DNA of 64,000 nt from Symsagittifera roscoffensis (GCF_963678635.1 NW_026971169.1:1-64000), one strand, 5' to 3'. Positions 11,901-24,668 are shown, counted from the first letter of the stretch. Notes: generated by a model from the letters alone, not told the origin. Made by a program: numbers and translations.

Positions 11901-13594
11901 CCCGGGTTGACCAAAAATGCTTATCATACAATTCTCATAATTGGGAAATTTCTTGTCATACAATTCCATACAATTCCATACGTACAGAAAACTGTATGAA
12001 AACTCTATAATAAACATTTTCCCATGAATGGAAATTGTATGGCTAACATTTTTGCCATAAACAGAAATTGTATGACAAACAGTTTTCGGAAATTTTTTTT
12101 TCATATGCGGGACAAATTACATTAAAACCCATCTAATAAGCCGTGCAATCTCTGAACAGAGAAGAAAAAAGTGTTTTTTTTTAAGAAGTTGCAACCTCAG
12201 TTTCCTATTTTTCTGCAGGAAATCTTCTCAACTCTTTAGATAGCAGCAGGGTCCTAATCTGATCCTAAGGGGGCAATACTGGAGAGGGGGTTACCCGCAT
12301 CAAGGTTTAGGCGTAAGTAATCGATTATAACGGATTATTGTGATGAATTTTTGACAGTTTTAATTGATTACAATTACCAAAATTAGGTGATTAAAGGATT
12401 TACAATTGATTTTAATCGTGATATTTTCCAAGAGATTATAATCTCTTAAAATCGATTATAATTGATTATAGTTCTTGCAAAAACCCTTATAATCAATTGT
12501 AATCGATTATAATCGATTATAATCTCTTATGTTGCGTAAATATTGTCAACTCAAAATATATTCGAAATATATCTTATGAATTATTATTTTTGTGTCAATA
12601 AGCAAGCCTCTAAAAGAGAGATCTTTTGAAAACTTTGGTTCATCTGAACACAAAGTTTTACCACGAAACAAAAGTTTCATAGAGATCCTTTCATGGAAAG
12701 GTTCCCGCGGTAGATGAAAAATAAATCTTCCCAATCAATTTGCTGATGTTTTGGTGTTTAAAACAGCTTAAAATACGCATCACAAAACAATTCTAATGGG
12801 GAAGAAATAAAAAAAAGCTTATTAAATTGAATTAATTGGAAAACTTTAAAACTATTTTTCTCATTTTTCATAGGAACCAACGTCTCCAAAAAGCATAAAA
12901 TATAAGCAATCTAGATGCAACTTCGAAGTCAAAATGGACAAACAAAAGGGATTATAATTAATTATAATTGATTAAAATACATTTTCTTGCAAAACTAATG
13001 AACTAAAAATTTGAATTAAAATAATGGATTATAATAAATTATAATAGATTATAATTGTATTAAAATTTAGATGAATGCATAATCGATTCCAATCGATTAA
13101 AATGGATTCTAGTTAATTGTACTTTAAAAAAAGATTATAATCTATTATTAATTGGTTAAAATCGATTGTTTCTCAATTTTAGTAAGACTGCTACTAATAT
13201 TGTAATATAATCATTTATTAACGCTTGAAACTGGATGCGGGTACCTCAAAAAAAATATTGAAAAAAAAACTTTATTTGCAAAAGACTTCGAAAAAATCAT
13301 CCCATATGACGAAAATGCTTGTCATACAATTTTCATATATGGAAATTGTATGGTAAGCATTTTTTTTTTTTCAAAAAATTTTTGTCAGTTTTTTTTTCGT
13401 TACCAGCCTGTTCAACTGTTCTCAAAAAACCGCAGAAAATAATTAGGTTTTACTTTCTATTGTTTTTCGAAAATGTATGAAGATTGTATGACAGCAATTT
13501 CTCCATACACTTGATGTATGGAATTGTATGATAATGATTTTTGTTGCATGGAATTGTATGATAAGCGTTTTCGGTGTATGGAGGTCACCCCGGG
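11901..13594. mobile_element. MITE family I, copy 3, split by an inserted MITE
   Basis: The left half (from CCCGGGTTGACCAAAAATGC at 11901 to about 12140) and the right half (about 13303-13594, ending GAGGTCACCCCGGG) match the two halves of copy 2. AA flanks both outer ends. The sequence between includes MITE family II, so the simplest reading is one family I element interrupted by a later insertion. Confidence 0.6.
12289..13245. mobile_element. MITE family II built of AATCGATTATAAT repeats
   Basis: The ends are inverted: GGTTACCCGCATCAAGGTTT at the left, and GAAACTGGATGCGGGTACC at the right. The interior holds many copies and variants of AATCGATTATAAT, itself nearly palindromic, so the element is almost a satellite between TIRs. 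It sits inside MITE family I copy 3. No coding region. Confidence 0.6.
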
Positions 13595-14082
13595 AATGTT
13601 ACGTCAAGTTTGTTTACGAAAATGGCTTTATAGCTATAATAAAAACATAGTGACAGACTACCTAAACCTCGATTTTTAAGAAAAGTTTCCATGTCCGATG
13701 TACCTTCAAGAAAAAATCCCATGTTGTAAAGTGATGCATTCCAGGTATGCTAGCGAGTTAATTCATTTGATCGTTTAAACAGATTCCTCGCGCTTCGATG
13801 TTTTTCAGCTATCAAGACCATAACATAAAAAGTTGGAAGGACAGTTTGTTGTTCGAACTCCCAGAAAAGTAAATATTGTGGCATTTCATCTATGGTACAA
13901 AAGACTGAATCAAATGGCATTGCGTGTATTTTGAAGAAAACTTTAGTGTTATGAGGAAACGAATAATGTACGAGGAGAGATGATTGTGAATGCTTGACGA
14001 ATACCTTCAGAAAAAATACAAAGGTTTAGAAGCCGGAAACTGAATTGAATGAAAGCCTTTATGTGCACAAATTTACCGTTAC
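13595..14082. other. Unannotated AT-rich sequence
   Basis: No gene or repeat recognised. Confidence 0.5.
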
Positions 14083-14248
14083 AAAAACCGACTTGAACAA
14101 AAAAAATTACAAACGTACAATGATAGCTTACAATCGGTACAAAATATAATATATACTGGAACGGTTGTTCAAAAACCGATTTGAACAAAAATTACAAACG
14201 TAAAATGATAGCTTGCAATCGGTTCAAAATATAAAATATACTGGAACG
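14083..14248. repeat. 88-bp direct repeat, two copies
   Basis: The units start at about 14083 and 14171 with AAAAACCGA.TTGAACAAAA and continue with AATGATAGCTT.CAATCGGT and ATATACTGGAACG. They differ by a few substitutions and a small indel. Confidence 0.8.
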
Positions 14249-14570
14249 AAACTGAACAATAGCAGTTGCGCCCCGGCTCAGTAAAAGCCAAGTGTTACCC
14301 AAGGTTCTGTAGATAGAATCTGTTAAAGTATATTTAGTTGGTAACAGTTTAATGAAACTATGGAAACCAGAAGGACCTAATGATTGAAATTTTAGTACTT
14401 TAAGATTTGTATACACACTCAGCTACATCCCAAAAATTGGAGAAGACGCAAAGCTGATGGATCAATACTGAAATTACAATAATCAATTGTTCGCAAAAAG
14501 ACCCAATTTGAAAGGGGTCCATAAACTGTCAAGCAGTGGCTATGACTCAATTTATGTCTGACCTCAGGCG
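14249..14570. other. Unannotated sequence before the next element
   Basis: No feature recognised. It ends at the isolated hAT-like end near 14571. Confidence 0.45.
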
Positions 14571-16059
14571 CGGATTTAGGGGGGGGGGGGTTGAGTTAAG
14601 TTCATGATCTAACTCATAGAGTAATTTCGGATAAGGTACACCGTCTGCTCGTCACGCTATCTTATTTTTGGCCGGATAGATTCGTGCAACTTCTTAGTCT
14701 AATACCGATCCTAATCTAACTCTTATATCTACTAGTCTCAGGTTGTTTAACTAGTCTCTGCTAGGCTCAATAGATCTAGAGTATACTGGCTTATTGCGAT
14801 TGCTAGAAGGTCTCTTGGAGAGGTAACTAATTTCTAAGTTAAACTCAAATCTCTCTGGTGCTGAAATTACATGTAATTTCAGGGTTGTTAGTTAGATGGA
14901 TCACGATTGGTTAGTATTAAATATTTTATTGTGATAAAATATCTAATTTATAACCAATAATGAAATATAGTGTAGATCTGGTTCCACTCATCCGGGGTTT
15001 ACAGAGTTTTTGATCTTTTATCTTCTTTCTGTAATTGGAGGATGGATGATGATCGTTGGTATTTGGCGATCATCATTTTCTTATTCTGTTCTTGGAGAAG
15101 AATGCTCCAGGAAGCTAAAGTCGTCGACATGAAGTTGTTAGTTCTTTGTTCGACGATGACTGCGACCGCTGGTGAAATCAATCTGATTTCGAGATGGTTT
15201 GCTATGATTGCTTGTTCTGCTTTGGTGGAGAACTGTTGAGTATCACTCTCGTCTGGGAATGGCGTGAAGATTGTGTTTGGAGGGAATGCCTTGTAACTCG
15301 GATATGTATGTATACTTGAACATCGAGGTAGTCTTTGGTCTGATTCAATGAAGTCCTTTTCTGCAAAGTCAAGTCGTACTCTAAATCCTTTTTGAGTCGT
15401 GATTGTGAGCGGCATGTCGGTTGTGTTTAGCCATTCCATAGGTCGAGTGTGTTGGGTCGTCTAGTCTTCGGATGCTCGTCTTTGTGGTTGTGTATAATCT
15501 ATGTACTGCATATTATGATTTACATTTTATAAAATTATGTTAATTCAGTTTTTTAGTTATGATGTTGGTTAATTGTTTTCGCAAAAGCATTTTGGTTTTA
15601 GTTCAGTTATTTTGAGATTTACTCACCCTTGAGTTCCTCTTGTCAAAAATATAGTGTGGTCATAAAGCGTGGGTGTAGCACGGTGGGTTAGGCCGGCTAT
15701 AGAGCATGCTCAGGACGTCCTCTCTGGTGGGTTAGGCCAGGAGTGAGGGTATGATTTCATGCTGGTTTTTTGATAGGGTCCTGTTTTGTGAAGTCTTATG
15801 TTATATTATTTCTGGTTTTTCCTTTGATACTTTGGTTGTGTCCTTTTCTCATAAATCAAATTGTTTTTAGTTTGGGTTTGTCTTGCTACTTTTTGCTGTT
15901 TTATTGTTTCTTTCTTAGACTTGATAATATTCTTCAACAGAATAAATTATCAAGTTTAAGCTGGGTTAATCCGGTTTGGGTTCCGTGGGTTTTCTTTTCT
16001 TAGTCATGCTGTTAGTTCGTGCTTTATGGTGTTTAGTAAGCTGCGTTGGTTAGTTTGGA
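14571..16059. mobile_element. Unclassified repeat-like region with palindromes
   Basis: This block differs in composition from the AT-rich DNA at its left and ends where retroelement leader homology begins at 16060. It contains a perfect 22-bp palindrome at about 14855-14880 (CTGAAATTAC and its complement, back to back), an ATATTTTAT..ATAAAATAT hairpin near 14925-14955, a 146-codon minus-strand ORF, and two copies of GGTGGGTTAGGCC about 45 bp apart near 15682 and 15728. It may be the remnant of another transposon. I cannot assign a family. Confidence 0.35.
14999..15439 (-). CDS. Hypothetical 146-aa ORF in a repeat-like block
   Basis: An ATG-initiated minus-strand frame of 146 codons (MEWLNTTDMPLTITTQKG...) ending in TAA. 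I see no signal peptide, membrane segment or known motif. The sequence is of mixed, protein-like composition. It lies in the unclassified repeat-like block left of the retroelements and does not match the gag, pol or second polyprotein frames of the elements further right. It could be a fragment of a different transposon protein or a chance frame. Confidence 0.3.
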   Translation of the reverse strand: MEWLNTTDMPLTITTQKGFRVRLDFAEKDFIESDQRLPRCSSIHTYPSYKAFPPNTIFTPFPDESDTQQFSTKAEQAIIANHLEIRLISPAVAVIVEQRTNNFMSTTLASWSILLQEQNKKMMIAKYQRSSSILQLQKEDKRSKTL

Positions 16060-16630
16060 TTGTCGAGCTCCCCACAGATTACTATCTTACTTTTTGTACC
16101 AAAAGGGATACAAAACTTGTTAACGATACCCAACAGTCGATTGTTGTTGTCGTTGAGACCCTTCTTGTTGCTCCTTGAACTGCTTGCCGGATCAGTCTTC
16201 TCCGCTAATCCCGAGACCCTTTCGGATTGAGCGCAAAGTAGCATTAACGTGCTTAAATTTTCAAATAACCCTACAGTACAAGCCTCGGTTATTTTTTATG
16301 TTTTTTTGTTTTTCTTGGGTAGTATACTACTTTTTGTATAGTTTCTTGTATAACTTTAAGTGTTTTTGTTCACAAATTTCTCAGGGAACGAGGGGACGGC
16401 CGACCCCCCACCATTCCTGGAACGGGAATTTTTGGTCTTAACTAGGTTAAAAAGCTATTCACGGGAATCCGGAAGGCTTCCGCGTTCCGAACTACCCTTC
16501 CGACCTGGCGGTTAGGGCACTTTTAAGGGCGTTATTATGAGCATCCGCTCAGCACGGAGTGCTCGTTAACGATTCTGCCGGTCATGATGTTAAAAAAGAA
16601 TAACACCCAGGAGCGACATAAAAACATCTA
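16060..16630 (-). mobile_element. Element 3: 5' leader fragment
   Basis: Homologous, in the same orientation, to the leader at about 61830-62577 (CCCACAGATTACTATCTTAC, ACGATACCCAACAGTCGATT, GATTGAGCGCAAA.TAGCATTAACGTGCT). It ends with the ACCCAGGAGCG primer-site-like phrase at 16604-16618, 12 bases before the LTR end. Homology stops abruptly at 16060, so the body of this element is missing. Confidence 0.7.
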
Positions 16631-17366
16631 TGTAACATTCGCCCGGAAGTACATATCGACGGAAAATAAAGCTAAGCTATAAAACGACTGGCCAGCGTCT
16701 AAACAGAGCTCTACATGCTTTTCACCGCTTCGACCAAAGCAAGTTCCCTTGGTGGTCTTTGTAACATCGGGTGGACAAGAACGTTTTTGCTTTCGGCTTC
16801 GGTCAAAGCACTCAAAATAACTTAAATATATGCAAGAAAAGTGAGCTCATGCCTGGGTCTCAGTATCCCCAGACCACGAGGTCACTCCTAAAAACAGGGC
16901 TACTACTATTTATTATATTACTATTGTTTTTGTTCAGTAGATAAAAATCATCATCTCCATCGAAGATGGATCAACTCTTTCCCTCAACTCCTAGCTTCTC
17001 ATTCTCAGAAAATGAATCTAGATGTTAATTAAATTCAGTTCAGGACATAACTAGGAAGCTAAAATTTCGTATAAAATAGTTTAAGTTCAAGTCTCGAGAT
17101 CCCTCCGGATTCCTAAATCCGGGGAACAACGTTCTTATTTCCTCTCCGGAAGGCTGGATTCACGGTTTTATCAGCCTTCACCGCTGGTGTGAATTTCTTT
17201 GTAACGATTGTAGCGACACAATCGTTACAATTCGGAACGGTCTCTATTAATTCTCGGTTTTGATTTTCTATCCTTCGTTGTTATCTCTGTCGCAACTATT
17301 GTTGTTGTGTTTCTTTTCTGACTTTTTTCTAAAATGGCCATTTTCGACGTTTCTCGGAAGTGTGAC
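16631..17366 (-). mobile_element. Element 3: truncated LTR
   Basis: Starts with TGTAACATTCGCCC and follows LTR A (17367-18249) closely through the GTCTAAACAGAGCTCTACATG and CATCTCCATCGAAGATGGATC phrases. It stops after about 736 bp at GAAGTGTGAC, where the complete LTR A begins. The missing part is the U3 side on the minus strand. Confidence 0.75.
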
Positions 17367-18249
17367 TGTAACATTCGCCCAGAAGTACAAATCGACGAAC
17401 AATAAAGCTAGGTCCTAGGACGACTGGCCAACGTCTAAACAGAGCTCTACATGCTTTTCACTGCCTCTACCAAAGCCAGTTCTTTTGTGGTCTTCCCAAC
17501 ATCGGGTCGACAAAAACTTACTGTTCTCCGGCTTCAACCAGAACGCTCAAATTAACTTAAATACATGCAGGAATAGTGAGCTCATGGCTGGGCTTCAGTA
17601 TCCCCAGACGACGAGGTCACTCCTAAAATCAGAGCTACTACTATTTATTAAACTATTATTGTTTTTGTTGAGTAGATAAAAATCATCATCTCCATCGAAG
17701 ATGGATCAATCCTTTCCTAGCTTCACATCGTCGTAAATTGAATTCAGATGTTAAATAAATTCAATTCAAAACATAACCGGAAAGATAAAAGTTTATATAA
17801 AACAGTTTCAGTTCAAATCCCGAGACCTTTCCGGGTTCCTGAATCCGGGTAAATAACGCCCTTATCTTGTTTCCGGAAGGCTGCTTTTCTACTCTTCACC
17901 GTTGTTGTGAACGGCCTTGCAACGATAATAGCGACACAATCGTTGCAACTCGGAGCGGTCTCTACTAACTCTGCTTTTTCTTCGATTCTGATCTTCTTTT
18001 TTTTCGTAGTGATCTTCGTCGCAACTATTGTTGTTCTGATTTTTCACTGGTTTTCTTCTCAGTTCGAAGTGCGACTTCTCAGTTCGAATTTTTAAAATTT
18101 CAAAATACCAGAATATCTTGACCTTCACCGTTTGACTAATCGTCCCCATAACGTTACTAATCTCTTAAAACTGTCAATTCGGAAGTTTAGCTGCTAAAAT
18201 TTCGAATATGTCGAAGCTTCATTTTTGTCCATTCTGGTCAAATGTCACA
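17367..18249 (-). mobile_element. Element 2: 3' LTR (LTR A)
   Basis: 883 bp, from TGTAACATTCGCCC to GGTCAAATGTCACA, with the TG..CA-type ends of LTR elements. It is the same length as LTRs B and C but clearly more diverged from them than they are from each other. On the minus strand it follows the 3' UTR of element 2, so it is the 3' LTR. Confidence 0.8.
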
Positions 18250-19113
18250 TACTCCGAGGACAGCCCGGTCAAGGTCCCCATTGAATTTTGCGATGTTCAG
18301 AAAATTGGTCCATTGTCATTGAACAGAATTTACAAAATGCACGAAATTACTTACATTTGCGTCATATCGACTCACTGCGGAATATAAATGGCATCATACA
18401 CACTACTATAGCCTTCCAAATTCTTTCACTAATCTGCATTTTTGCGGATATGACCTAAGATAAGACATCTTTTCTGACTTCCAATGTCAATGTCTTGATT
18501 TTAAAACTTTTTCTCCTAGGTTTTAAAAGGTGTTGGTTTGCAGGACAGTCCTGCCAACCAACAAGCTAAAATTATCCTACTATGCTTCTTCCCTTCGGAA
18601 ATCTTGGTTGTTATTGTCCTGAATATTAAAATTAAGGAACTCTGTGGTTAGAAAGAACAATAAAACAACCTCCCTCTTCAAGAGATTATCCAAGTCTTTC
18701 ATGTCACCACAAAGTGATCAGTCGTCCTAGTTGATTAAAAACAATCATGCAGGCTGGAATATTTAAATGTGCTCTTTGCTCTAGCCTTTCTAAATAAAAA
18801 GTAAGTGTCTCTAAAGCCACCAACTAAAATCAAAATGCAAATTTATAAATGCAACAAATTCTTTTATGTCCAAAACTCAACTAAATGTTTCAGTTTTCAA
18901 TTACAACTTGGTTGCTTAGTTTCTCACTTGAGTTTTTGTCACACACATTAACCAATTCTGAGTTTTAACTTCTTCTTTTCGTTACTTCAATGTTTCTCCG
19001 TTTTTTCGTCGTTTAGAAGTTCTAAAACTTCAAATTCTTCTAATTTTCTTTCTTTTCGCATCTTGTTTTTCGGCCACTTGTCAATGTTCCATCTCCTCCT
19101 CCTGCGACATTGA
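18250..19113 (-). other. Element 2: 3' UTR
   Basis: Lies between the last codons of the second polyprotein and the 3' LTR. Next to the LTR is TACTCCGAGGACAGCCCGG, a variant of the CTCCCCGGACA motif repeated elsewhere in these elements. Its position matches the polypurine tract on the coding strand. A conserved hairpin lies at 18639-18715. No ORF of note. Confidence 0.6.
18639..18715 (-). ncRNA. Conserved 3' UTR hairpin, element 2 copy
   Basis: ACTCTGTGGT (18639-18648) can pair with ACCACAAAGT (18706-18715), with one internal mismatch. Element 1 has the equivalent stem at 25943-26021 with a changed closing pair (T-A here, C-G there) and a mismatch at the same place. The loop sequences differ, which argues for structure rather than simple sequence conservation. 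Confidence 0.5.
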
Positions 19114-22100
19114 CTATGCACTTTCAGTTTCTGTGTCTTGCAACACATCGTTAGCTATTCTGACGCTGTTGGAAGCAGTCCTCCAACACTTCTGCTCTTG
19201 TACCCTTTGTTTACAACAAGGTAGGGCATCCACGTTAGATTCTCTGTTCCTGCAGAAGCTGTTGTGAAGGCACAACGTCACGTTTCTCTCCAAATCTTCC
19301 TCCAATATCTCTTCTTTTTCCTTTCCACTGCGTTCACTTGTCCTGGAAATTCTCTTCACAGCGATGGTCACTGCATTCCGATGAGTCACGAAAGCTCGCT
19401 TGAAAGCTCCTGCCCCAATTTCCAGCTGATACCCACTGTACACTCTGCCGTTCTTCGACATATGCCTTTTGGCATATTCGTACTACCATGTTGGCTCTAA
19501 ACCATGGCATCAGTCGTCTTCTTGCCCATATCTTTTTCACTTCCATCGAAATGTTCAGAATGTTGCACATTGTCACAAAAAGATCCAAATCTTTTAGACA
19601 ATCCAATTTCTGCAATTGTACTCTCGTTGGCGCCTCCTCTCTATTGTTCTCTTTCACATGAGCATCCAGCCATCGTATCGCCATCATAACTCCCACTATC
19701 ACTATTGTTATGGGCCGTGATGAGTCTGGTAAACCCATGGAGAGCAGCTCTCCAGAGACCCAGATCAACACCAGATTACTACGCTCGGGATACCACCATG
19801 TTTGCAGCAAGCAGTGGCAGGGAAACTCGTCATGTGTCAACATGATGCTCCACCAATTACGCTTTCCCGAAGCTTCCAGTAGTAGTTCCACTTTCATCAT
19901 CACTCGGTGGACTTCATCATTCTCGTCTACTGTATTGTATTCTGTAACGGTTGATCCTCTCTGTTTTTGTCTTTCAAAGTCACTGAAGTTCCCACTCACG
20001 TATCCCATGATCTTCCTTCCCAGTATCGATTCTAACTCCTCCTTTGTTCTCTCTGCAACTGCTGAGAACATTTTGCACAGTAACTCGTAAAATTTTTCCG
20101 ACCTTCTTGTTAGTCTCAAGCACTTTGGCACTGAGAAGGCTTGGTCCACGATCATTCTCGTACTTTTTACATCCACAGCTACAAAATGCACCGGGCTCTT
20201 GCACATTGGAGCTAATGTCGATCCCATCAAATACGATAAGTTTCACTCTGTCGGATGTTCATTTCCGCTTCGATCGTTTCCCTCCATTTTCCTATAGGCT
20301 TTTGCTCAATTTTCAAAACTCCTGGAAACACCTCTACACTGATGGCTGTGACCATCTGATGTTTCTGTTCTAGATTCAATAGTGACTCTAAAGAACCAAA
20401 CATGCTGTAGAATCCTAGTGCAGTCACTAGATTCACCTCGGTTCCTCCATGGCAATCTGTAATCAGTTCCGTTTCCGTTCTTGCTTTCATCACAACATTC
20501 CCAAACAATATCGTCAACTGCTTGTGTTGCTTCTCTAGGGTTTTCACACAATCGAGACGTCCACAAATGTGATCTTCCAGTCCACAGACTTCTGCCAGAC
20601 AGTTCCCAGGTTTGACGTAGTCTTCTGGTCCCAGCCAGGCAACTCCACTGTCTCCCTGTTGCTCCTAGAGGCTGTTGTCATCACATTATATATGATATTC
20701 AAGTCACGCAGGTTACAGTCTGCATTTAGTTCCCTCTGCCCATCTTGTGTCGCCCGTAGTATCGAGTCAGCATTGGGACTAGGACACCATGATGGTCTCA
20801 TCAGTTCCCACACTACCATCAAGCTCGTTCTCAGCAATTCATCTGAGAATCCCAATCCAAACTCCACTCGTTTGTCGGATTCTGGCACGGAAGATGCAGC
20901 CACCTTTTCTTCCAAGACTAGTCCCAGCTTGGTCTGCGGATTAGCAGTGCTTTAAATCGTTGCAATTCTCGACGCCCAGAACCTTAGCAACGCTGCTTGC
21001 TCGTAATCAATGAAGCAATCGCGTATGTCTTCGCTCAGGAAAGGGTTGTACGCTATACATATGACTCCGGACACGTAACTGTTTGATTTCTTCCTGATCG
21101 GTCCACAGTACTCACTGGATTTTGGCAGTGCTACCATATATTCCTTAGTGAGCCTCAGTTCCTTGTTCGAGAATCTCCTGATTTCGTCTATTTTCCTCAT
21201 GGGTTCTAGCTCGTCGGGTCTTTCATGTTCACCCCCATTGGCTTGCTTTGATGCATATCCAGCAGTGCTAGCAAGAGTAAGGCTTTCACTCGTTCATCGC
21301 CCTCTCTCAGCATCTTGACACTATTGTTCAATGCTGGCACTGAAATTTGCTCTATCATGAATTGGATGAAACAGAGAGCGTCTCTCCGCTTTGCGCACGC
21401 TACTGCCCCCTCTTGGGTTATCAGATCCCTCAAGCTCGTCATCAGGAATACCTTCTCTTCTTTTGATCTTTTCCTCTCTTCTGAATCATATTCCCCGCGA
21501 GTCAGTCCCATCATGCACCAGGCGAACCTCAGTTGTAATTCGGTTCTCACGTAAGGTACTGCTATCAGAGCGTGTATCCTCGGCGTAGTCCTCATTTCTT
21601 CTTCGAAGTACCGTAACACCACTGCTTTCCATGGAAGGCTCACCAAATGCTCAATCGTTTCTGCCTGCTTCTCAGACGACGCTAGAGTCCCGTACGCTTT
21701 CTGCTTGAGGGTGGTGCCTTGCAGCATTGTCTCCAGATAACCTTCCATGGTACTCTTGTCTTCCATAGACATTAAGTTCAACATCTCCATGTATCCAACG
21801 GCGGGTTCATCTATTGACACAGTCTCCGACACTGTCAGTCGGTTATACTCCACTGGTATTAGTTCTCCCACAACACTTCACTTTCCGTGGTTCATGGGAG
21901 ACAGTTTAAAGACTTTCATAGTACTTTCTCCACATTGGCTGAGTATCTCCATTTCCAATGTTGCTCCAGTCGGAGTGCGGTCACTCCTTTTGGATTTATA
22001 ACCTGTTGATTTTATCCCTGCCATGAGAATGGGTGGCACCATCGCTACATCAGTCAACATTCTGTCCGTGCCAGGCAATTGATAATCACCTTGTCCCAAA

Positions 22101-24668
22101 TCCTTGAGTTCTTCGACTCGATTTATTGTCGCTGAATTGACAGCTTTTATCGATATTTTCGAATCCACCTTCATCTTTCCTGCTCTCCTCGGTATCACTT
22201 TGCTGCCTAGTTTCATCTTCATCTCATTGATCTTGTCAATCACCAGTTTCGATCGCATCGTTCTTATCCTGGTTCTTGACAGACATACCACCTCTCCTTT
22301 ATCCTCTTGCGGTGTCATCTTGGGAGAGTTTGCTTCACTTTCGTGAGTGGCTGAGTCAATCAACAACTCACTCAATCTCCCTTCACACTCGTCGAGTTTG
22401 TCAAGGACTTCCCGCATTAGTGGTCGGTTGAGACCTATTTTCAAAATGGACTGGGTTTCGTAGCTCTGAACTACCGTCCAGACTTTTTCCTTGAAGGCCA
22501 CTCTGTCCAATCTACATCCCGTCCTATTTTCATGGTCTCGGTGATGTACCTCTCACTCTTCTTCGGGCAACGTTCCCAAGAAAGTTACTCTGGCAGCGCC
22601 TTCTATTCTTCTTCTCCTCGAAGATTCCATGAGGAGCCTTTGTTCGTTTTCTTTTGAATTGCCCGGAAAGCTGCTCTCCGGCAAATTCCGTTTCATTTCC
22701 ATAGAATCCGACGGAGGTTCCAGTGTCGACGTACCTTCGTTTGCTGGTTCAGTCGCTTCCAACGTATCCACAATGTTTTCAAAGTCACTGAGGAAATTGA
22801 AATCCAGGCTGGATACTCCTCCTGTCGATGCCTTGTCGTCTTCCTTATCGGCTTGATCGGTATCCTGTTTCATGGGTTCCTCCGATTGACGGCTTCCTCC
22901 CTGCGCATCATCTCCTTCTGATGTATCTTTCGAATTTGAGGGTCTTTGCTTTTCAGTCTTGGCCCATTCCGGAAATTTTGGTATGATACGCCTGCCGGCT
23001 GATTTATCTTCCTCTTCTCCATGGACTACTTTGATTTCCTCACAGCCGAAGGGTATCAGGAAGGTTCTCGTCTGCAGCGTTCCTCCCACCGTTAACTCCG
23101 GTTTCACACTAGTCAAGATCAGGGAGGCCTCAAGTAATTGGGCTCTGCCTCTCATCTTCATATGCGCTAGGTTTAACTCCGCCCATTCCTTGTCAAATCC
23201 TCCAGGCTTGGGAGTCGCGGCATTGCTTATTCGGCTTTTCGTCACTTGATCCGTGTAGACAAATCTTGTATGCCGTAACACGGCGGCAATTCTACCCACA
23301 AATCATGGATCCATCGTTTCCGCGAATTTCACTACCCGTCCACTGCTGATATGAGTCTCAGGTGCAGCACCGACCTCCTGTATGCTTCCACTTTAACATC
23401 AGGGAACGCAAACGTGACTGCTGGTCCATAGATCACTGTCACAAACTCTTTGGCTCCTCTGATCAACGCTAAGGGATCGGTCCTCATAGCTAAGCTTAGA
23501 TCAGTTAGCAGGGGCATCTCACGTCTCATCCTTAGATCAGTTAGCAGTCTCACGTCTTCCTCCGTCTCAATCGTCTCATCCTCTCCCGTTCCAAAGCAAT
23601 TTTGCTGCAAAAGATACTGGATAAGAGTATGTCTCAGATTTCTTATCTTATTCCACGAATCCGTGGCTTTCTTCACGTCAAATTTCCTCACATTCTCACA
23701 TTCTCACGTTTCCATGGGTTATCGCAATCAATGTTAGAAGTCCATATAACTGCAAGTTCTGAACTCCTTCGGTGAGCAGTATTACCGGTCCCTTCACGAA
23801 GCTTTCTGCTCCAAACGTCACAAACAAGGCTAGTAGTTCCACGATTGATACTTCCGCTACTGCTTGGAGGAATTTCTTTATCGAGTACCGAGAGAATTTT
23901 GGGTAGACTTTCGCCAAGAAGGACGCGGTCCATCCGGCACCCAACCCTTCCAGCATGCTGTCTGTCCGTTCAAAGCCTTCCCCCCTTTCACTTTTTGGGT
24001 CCAAAAAATTTCCAGGGTAACTTGGAACATTCTGTTCACAAACTCGGCTGTCTTTTCCTCAGTATTTTTGGCCAGGTTCACATCCTTCACTAAGTAGGCA
24101 TGGATCTTCTTGATCATTACTGGGCCTTGCTCAAAAGCATCCGCACCCAATTCCGCTACTCGAGGAGTTAGATGTAGCCACTGGTTAGCCTCTGGTTCGG
24201 TTCTCAAAACCATCGCTTCCAAGTGAGCTCTAGTTTCCTGGGAATTTTTCCTTCTCTCTCTTTCTCCTGTTACGTCCATTCCTCGGAACCATAAGTCATT
24301 CGACGTCGCTATGATCACTCGATGGTTGTCTCCTTTTCCCGGTTTCAACTTGAGCTGTCGACTGAAGTTGGACAGTTCCAACACCAGCACCTCGTCCAAC
24401 ACTAGCATGTGTAGCGCATGTTCCTTGAATCCTCTCATTGCGTTCGAGATATCCGACCACACCGCAGGTAGTTCAGCCCTGAGTGGTCTCAGATTCTCCA
24501 TCTCTATCTTGCGATTTAGGGCCATATGATTACATCATATTTCTCTTCCAAAAGCAAAGCCACAATCGCATACACGAACTTCAGTCCATCCGGGAGACAT
24601 GCATACCCCGGAGACAGCGCGAACACTGCTCTCGATGTCATGTTGGTGAAGGAACCCTCCTTCATAGT
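19114..24668 (-). pseudogene. Element 2: second polyprotein, C-terminal part (broken)
   Basis: Homologous throughout to 26294-31870 of element 1. Shared blocks include VFALSPGYA, LPAVWSDISNAMRG, LDEVLVLELSNFSRQLKL, LALFVTFG, PLALIRGAKEFVTVIYGP, LMRPSWCPSPNADSI, CRNRE near the end, and an acidic C terminus. The frame changes at least eight times (segments at 24525, 24004, 23691, 23299, 21200, 20547, 20230 and 19461), so this copy is heavily decayed. It begins abruptly at 24668 where LTR B of element 1 is inserted. Its upstream half continues at 48609. The function is unknown. No catalytic motif or membrane segment is obvious. Confidence 0.75.

Noticed and set aside
19710..20955. Several plus-strand ORFs of 100-130 codons
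   Set aside because: They are shadows of the decayed minus-strand polyprotein of element 2.
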